This document shows, in pieces, positions 62,341 through 64,000 of a DNA stretch of 64,000 bases. Numbering within the stretch: the first letter of the stretch is position 1; each line of letters opens with the position of its first letter. This stretch comes from Sulfuricurvum sp. (GTDB lineage: Bacteria; Campylobacterota; Campylobacteria; Campylobacterales; Sulfurimonadaceae): assembly GCF_028713855.1 (NCBI RefSeq), contig NZ_JAQTNN010000004.1, positions 118,779-182,778 on the forward strand, in the 5' to 3' direction. Made by a program: the position numbers and the translations under genes. Below the pieces are notes generated by a model that saw nothing but the letters and a program-made list of their open reading frames with translations, was not told the DNA's origin and did not search any database.

Positions 62341-62725
62341 GATGAAATGAGAGTGAATCCAAAAGAGCGCGAATCCCTAAAATAGGGAGTTTTAAGCGCG
62401 AATCACTCATGTTTCATTATCAAAACCACTCACCAAATCTTCACTATCGCGTCGTTTTACGCAAATACCCATTGATTTTACGAAAAAACAGACGAAACGC
62501 CACGCATATCATCGAGCGTAAAAGATCGTTATTATCGGCTTTTATCGCACGAATACACCCATGAAAATTTTTACGAAAGCCCCGCGTCGATTCCCATATA
62601 ATAACGTGTGGTCAACAGTGTGGTAGAAGTGTGACTAAGGGACATAATAAAGGGACAGTTAGGGACATTAACTTAGGGACATTATACATGTCAAAGAAAG
62701 GGACAAAATAACATTTCAATATCAA
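62341..62725. other. Junction region between truncated apbE and prophage-like genes
   Basis: 385 bases without a firm gene. It holds the direct repeat GCGCGAATC (about 62370 and 62396), a small hairpin CCCTA-AAA-TAGGG near 62375 with TTTT after it, a 51-codon frame at 62409-62564 of uncertain reality, and the GGGACA repeats at 62639-62705. The edge of the element probably lies here. Confidence 0.5.
62639..62705 (+). repeat. Five GGGACA direct repeats
   Basis: GGGACA occurs at 62639, 62652, 62662, 62676 and 62700, mostly within a TTAGGGACATTA context. Spacing is 13, 10, 14 and 24 bases. A sixth copy, on the minus strand, is at 63815-63820 next to the repressor start. Clusters like this can be transposase- or repressor-binding sites at the end of a mobile element. 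Confidence 0.65.
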
Positions 62726-62727
62726 AA

Positions 62728-63090
62728 TCAATTAAATAATTTTATTGATTCGGATATGTCTATATTTATTTCATTTCCATGTCGTTCTGTAGCTATAGTG
62801 TTTCCTTCAATATGTGTGGCAGCTTTCCCATTGATACTATATATTTTGTAAGCACCATCTTTTGAATATTCAACTTGATACATTCCTCCGATATATGATT
62901 CATCAGCACTGCGAGGAGTGCATAATACATATGCAGAGTTATTTATATCTCTTGCTCTGCAATATGGGTCTTCATAAATTCCATTTTGTATATAAAAATC
63001 TGTAAGCTCATTCTCTACTTTCTCATGTGGGGAGCTACTACATCCACTTATAAACAACAATGCAATCACGGTGTAGGTTATTTTTGTCAT
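62728..63090 (-). CDS. Small lipoprotein of unknown function
   Basis: 120 residues with a lipoprotein signal (lipobox ISGC at about 14-17), then a disordered S/E-rich stretch and a compact beta part with two Cys (CRARD, CTPRS). No family is recognised. It is near the repressor and in an element-like region, so it may be cargo. AGGATT is a moderate ribosome site. Confidence 0.6.
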   Translation of the reverse strand: MTKITYTVIALLFISGCSSSPHEKVENELTDFYIQNGIYEDPYCRARDINNSAYVLCTPRSADESYIGGMYQVEYSKDGAYKIYSINGKAATHIEGNTIATERHGNEINIDISESIKLFN

Positions 63091-63120
63091 GTTTAATCCT
63101 ATCTACAAATTGAATTTAAA

Positions 63121-63810
63121 TCAGAATGGTCTGATTTTAGCCCGGACGATCCCGATGATCGTAACGTGTTCTAGATCTTTTCCTTTGAGTTCGATCTCGT
63201 CGTACTCATTGTTATCGCTGAGGAATTTTACCCATCGATTGAGTGGGTCTTTTTTGATTCTCTTTATATATATGTCTCCGTTGATATTAGCAATAACGGT
63301 CTCGCCGTTGCGGGCATCATCGATGCGCTCTACGATAACGGTCTCTCCATTGCTGATGAACGGTTCCATTGAGTTGCCGAAAACGGTGATAATGTCGAGG
63401 CAGTCAAAACGTCGGATATTGAGGAATTGCTCCAGAAACCTACGATCGAATTTCATAGTCTGCTTGCGGAACTCGTATTCGTTGATCCCGCCGTACCCTG
63501 CCGCAGCTACGATATCGGGGTAGTAGTTCAGGGCGACAGCGTTTTCGTCGTCTTCCGGTGGAGCTTGGACGGCGATCGGGAGGTTGGCTTCACCATCCTC
63601 AAGCATTTTTCCTTTACCTGTTAGCAGCCACCAACCATTTATCAAGAATTTTTCTTGTATTTCTTCTGCTTCTGAAGCCTTTAACTCTTTAACTTTGCCA
63701 CTTTCCAGGTCTTGAACTCGTCCAATAGTCCATTTCATAGTAGAGGCGAACTCCTTCTGAGAGCCTATTTTTAGGTGTTTTCTAACTTCTTTCAATCTAT
63801 TTTTAAGCAT
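63121..63810 (-). CDS. S24 family phage-type repressor (HTH plus LexA-like peptidase)
   Basis: 229 residues: an N-terminal helix-turn-helix (RLKEVRKHLKIGSQKEFASTMKWTIGRVQDLESGKV, about 4-45), a linker, then an S24 domain with ITVFGNSMEPFISNGETVIVER (Ser nucleophile in GNSMEP) and GDIYIKRIKKDP (Lys general base). It is like the CI-type repressors of temperate phages, cleaved when DNA is damaged. The start at 63810 is taken over 63897, which would carry it through the promoter. Two operator-like palindromes lie 26 and 46 bases upstream. Confidence 0.9.
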   Translation of the reverse strand: MLKNRLKEVRKHLKIGSQKEFASTMKWTIGRVQDLESGKVKELKASEAEEIQEKFLINGWWLLTGKGKMLEDGEANLPIAVQAPPEDDENAVALNYYPDIVAAAGYGGINEYEFRKQTMKFDRRFLEQFLNIRRFDCLDIITVFGNSMEPFISNGETVIVERIDDARNGETVIANINGDIYIKRIKKDPLNRWVKFLSDNNEYDEIELKGKDLEHVTIIGIVRAKIRPF

Positions 63811-63835
63811 AACATGTCCCACCCTATCACTTTTG

Positions 63836-63850
63836 CAAGAAAATATCTTG
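63836..63850. promoter_or_regulatory. Repressor operator-like palindrome 1
   Basis: CAAGAAAATATCTTG: arms CAAGA/TCTTG with a 5-base core. Overlaps the -35 of the rightward promoter at 63848-63853. It is nearly the same as palindrome 2 six bases away, so a dimeric repressor probably binds both. Confidence 0.7.
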
Positions 63851-63876
63851 ACACACAAGAATATTTCTTGTACAAT
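63848..63876 (+). promoter_or_regulatory. Rightward promoter of the prophage-like element
   Basis: TTGACA (63848-63853) and TACAAT (63871-63876) with an exact 17-base spacer. Both boxes touch a palindrome. It reads away from the repressor gene, into the next, unseen genes, as a lytic-type early promoter would. Confidence 0.8.
63856..63870. promoter_or_regulatory. Repressor operator-like palindrome 2
   Basis: CAAGAATATTTCTTG: arms CAAGAA/TTCTTG around TAT. It fills most of the spacer between the -35 and -10 boxes, so a bound repressor would shut the promoter. Confidence 0.7.
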
Positions 63877-64000
63877 GCCACTATACCAAAAAAACATTGT
63901 TTTGTTTTTATGGTTGTGTTCTCTTTTGGGTCAATTATATCCCAAAGGTTTTGATTTTCCGCCGCGTAACCACGACATTATGCGGGCTTCTCAATGCTCA

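Noticed and set aside
62409..62564. 51-codon plus-strand frame in the junction region
   Set aside because: No ribosome site, Arg/His-rich composition without pattern; kept only as a note.
62639..62705. GGGACA cluster considered as a CRISPR or plasmid iterons
   Set aside because: Repeats are only 6-12 bases and unevenly spaced; no replication initiator gene lies in the window.
1..64000. tRNA, rRNA or tmRNA genes
   Set aside because: The gene-free stretches I read show no cloverleaf arms (GTTCGAATC-type T loops) or rRNA motifs; a dedicated scan was not possible.

Overview
The window looks like chromosomal DNA of a sulfur-oxidising member of the Campylobacterota, most likely near Sulfuricurvum or Sulfurimonas. 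Pointers are a sulfide dehydrogenase-SoxYZ cluster with several periplasmic c-type cytochromes, histidine kinases of the AHQWKQP type, heme-sensing c-di-GMP enzymes, a non-catalytic dihydroorotase-like protein and short compact operons. The genus is an inference from gene content.

Layout. 0-2.4 kb: a HigB/HigA-like toxin-antitoxin pair whose promoter carries a palindromic operator, a GNAT acetyltransferase, a small zinc-ribbon protein, a broken gene fragment and a CPBP protease. 2.6-9.6 kb: a DUF3365-GGDEF diguanylate cyclase, a cupin/SRPBCC pair, WrbA, and an encapsulin ferritin nanocompartment operon (EncFtn cargo, shell and a third small gene), then a beta-flower protein, a heme-binding protein and a transglutaminase-like protein. 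9.7-25 kb: mixed housekeeping and envelope genes (disulfide isomerase-like protein, endo/exonuclease-phosphatase, cardiolipin synthase, histidine kinase, GNAT, parvulin, BaiN flavoprotein, rhodanese, an HlyD-ABC export system, polysaccharide deacetylase) and a stand-alone helicase-C-like protein with a 16-copy hexapeptide tail. 25-33.5 kb: an Rrf2 regulator facing a complete assimilatory sulfate reduction/cysteine operon (cysK, DUF2061, cysH, a 30-aa ORF, cysD, cysN, siroheme sulfite reductase, class V aminotransferase, cobA) with a consensus promoter and a palindrome directly upstream of its -35 box. 33.7-43.3 kb: an orphan ParA, two more c-di-GMP proteins, YcaO, HiPIP, PEP synthase, and a B12-binding radical SAM protein with a palindromic repeat inserted in frame. 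43.3-47.4 kb: YceI plus the FccB-SoxY-SoxZ-Rieske-cytochrome c cluster. 47.7-62.2 kb: chorismate mutase, DHOase-like protein, cytochrome c, LpxB, hemerythrin, thioredoxin/DsbD, DUF255 protein, PPK2, threonine synthase, DEAD-box helicase and small envelope or calcium-binding proteins. 62.2-64 kb: an apbE-like gene is cut off after about 52 codons. It is followed by GGGACA repeats, a lipoprotein and an S24-type phage repressor with a textbook divergent promoter and two operators, so the right edge appears to enter a prophage or other integrated element.

How the genes fit together: periplasmic sulfur oxidation (FccB, SoxYZ, Rieske, cytochromes, HiPIP) sits near thiol/disulfide handling (DsbD, thioredoxin, DsbC-like, rhodanese). 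The assimilatory operon supplies reduced sulfur for cysteine and siroheme. Iron and oxygen handling is represented by encapsulin/EncFtn and hemerythrin. Three c-di-GMP proteins, two of them sharing the same heme-type sensor domain with opposite outputs, suggest redox- or gas-controlled lifestyle switching. No rRNA, tRNA or CRISPR array was recognised.
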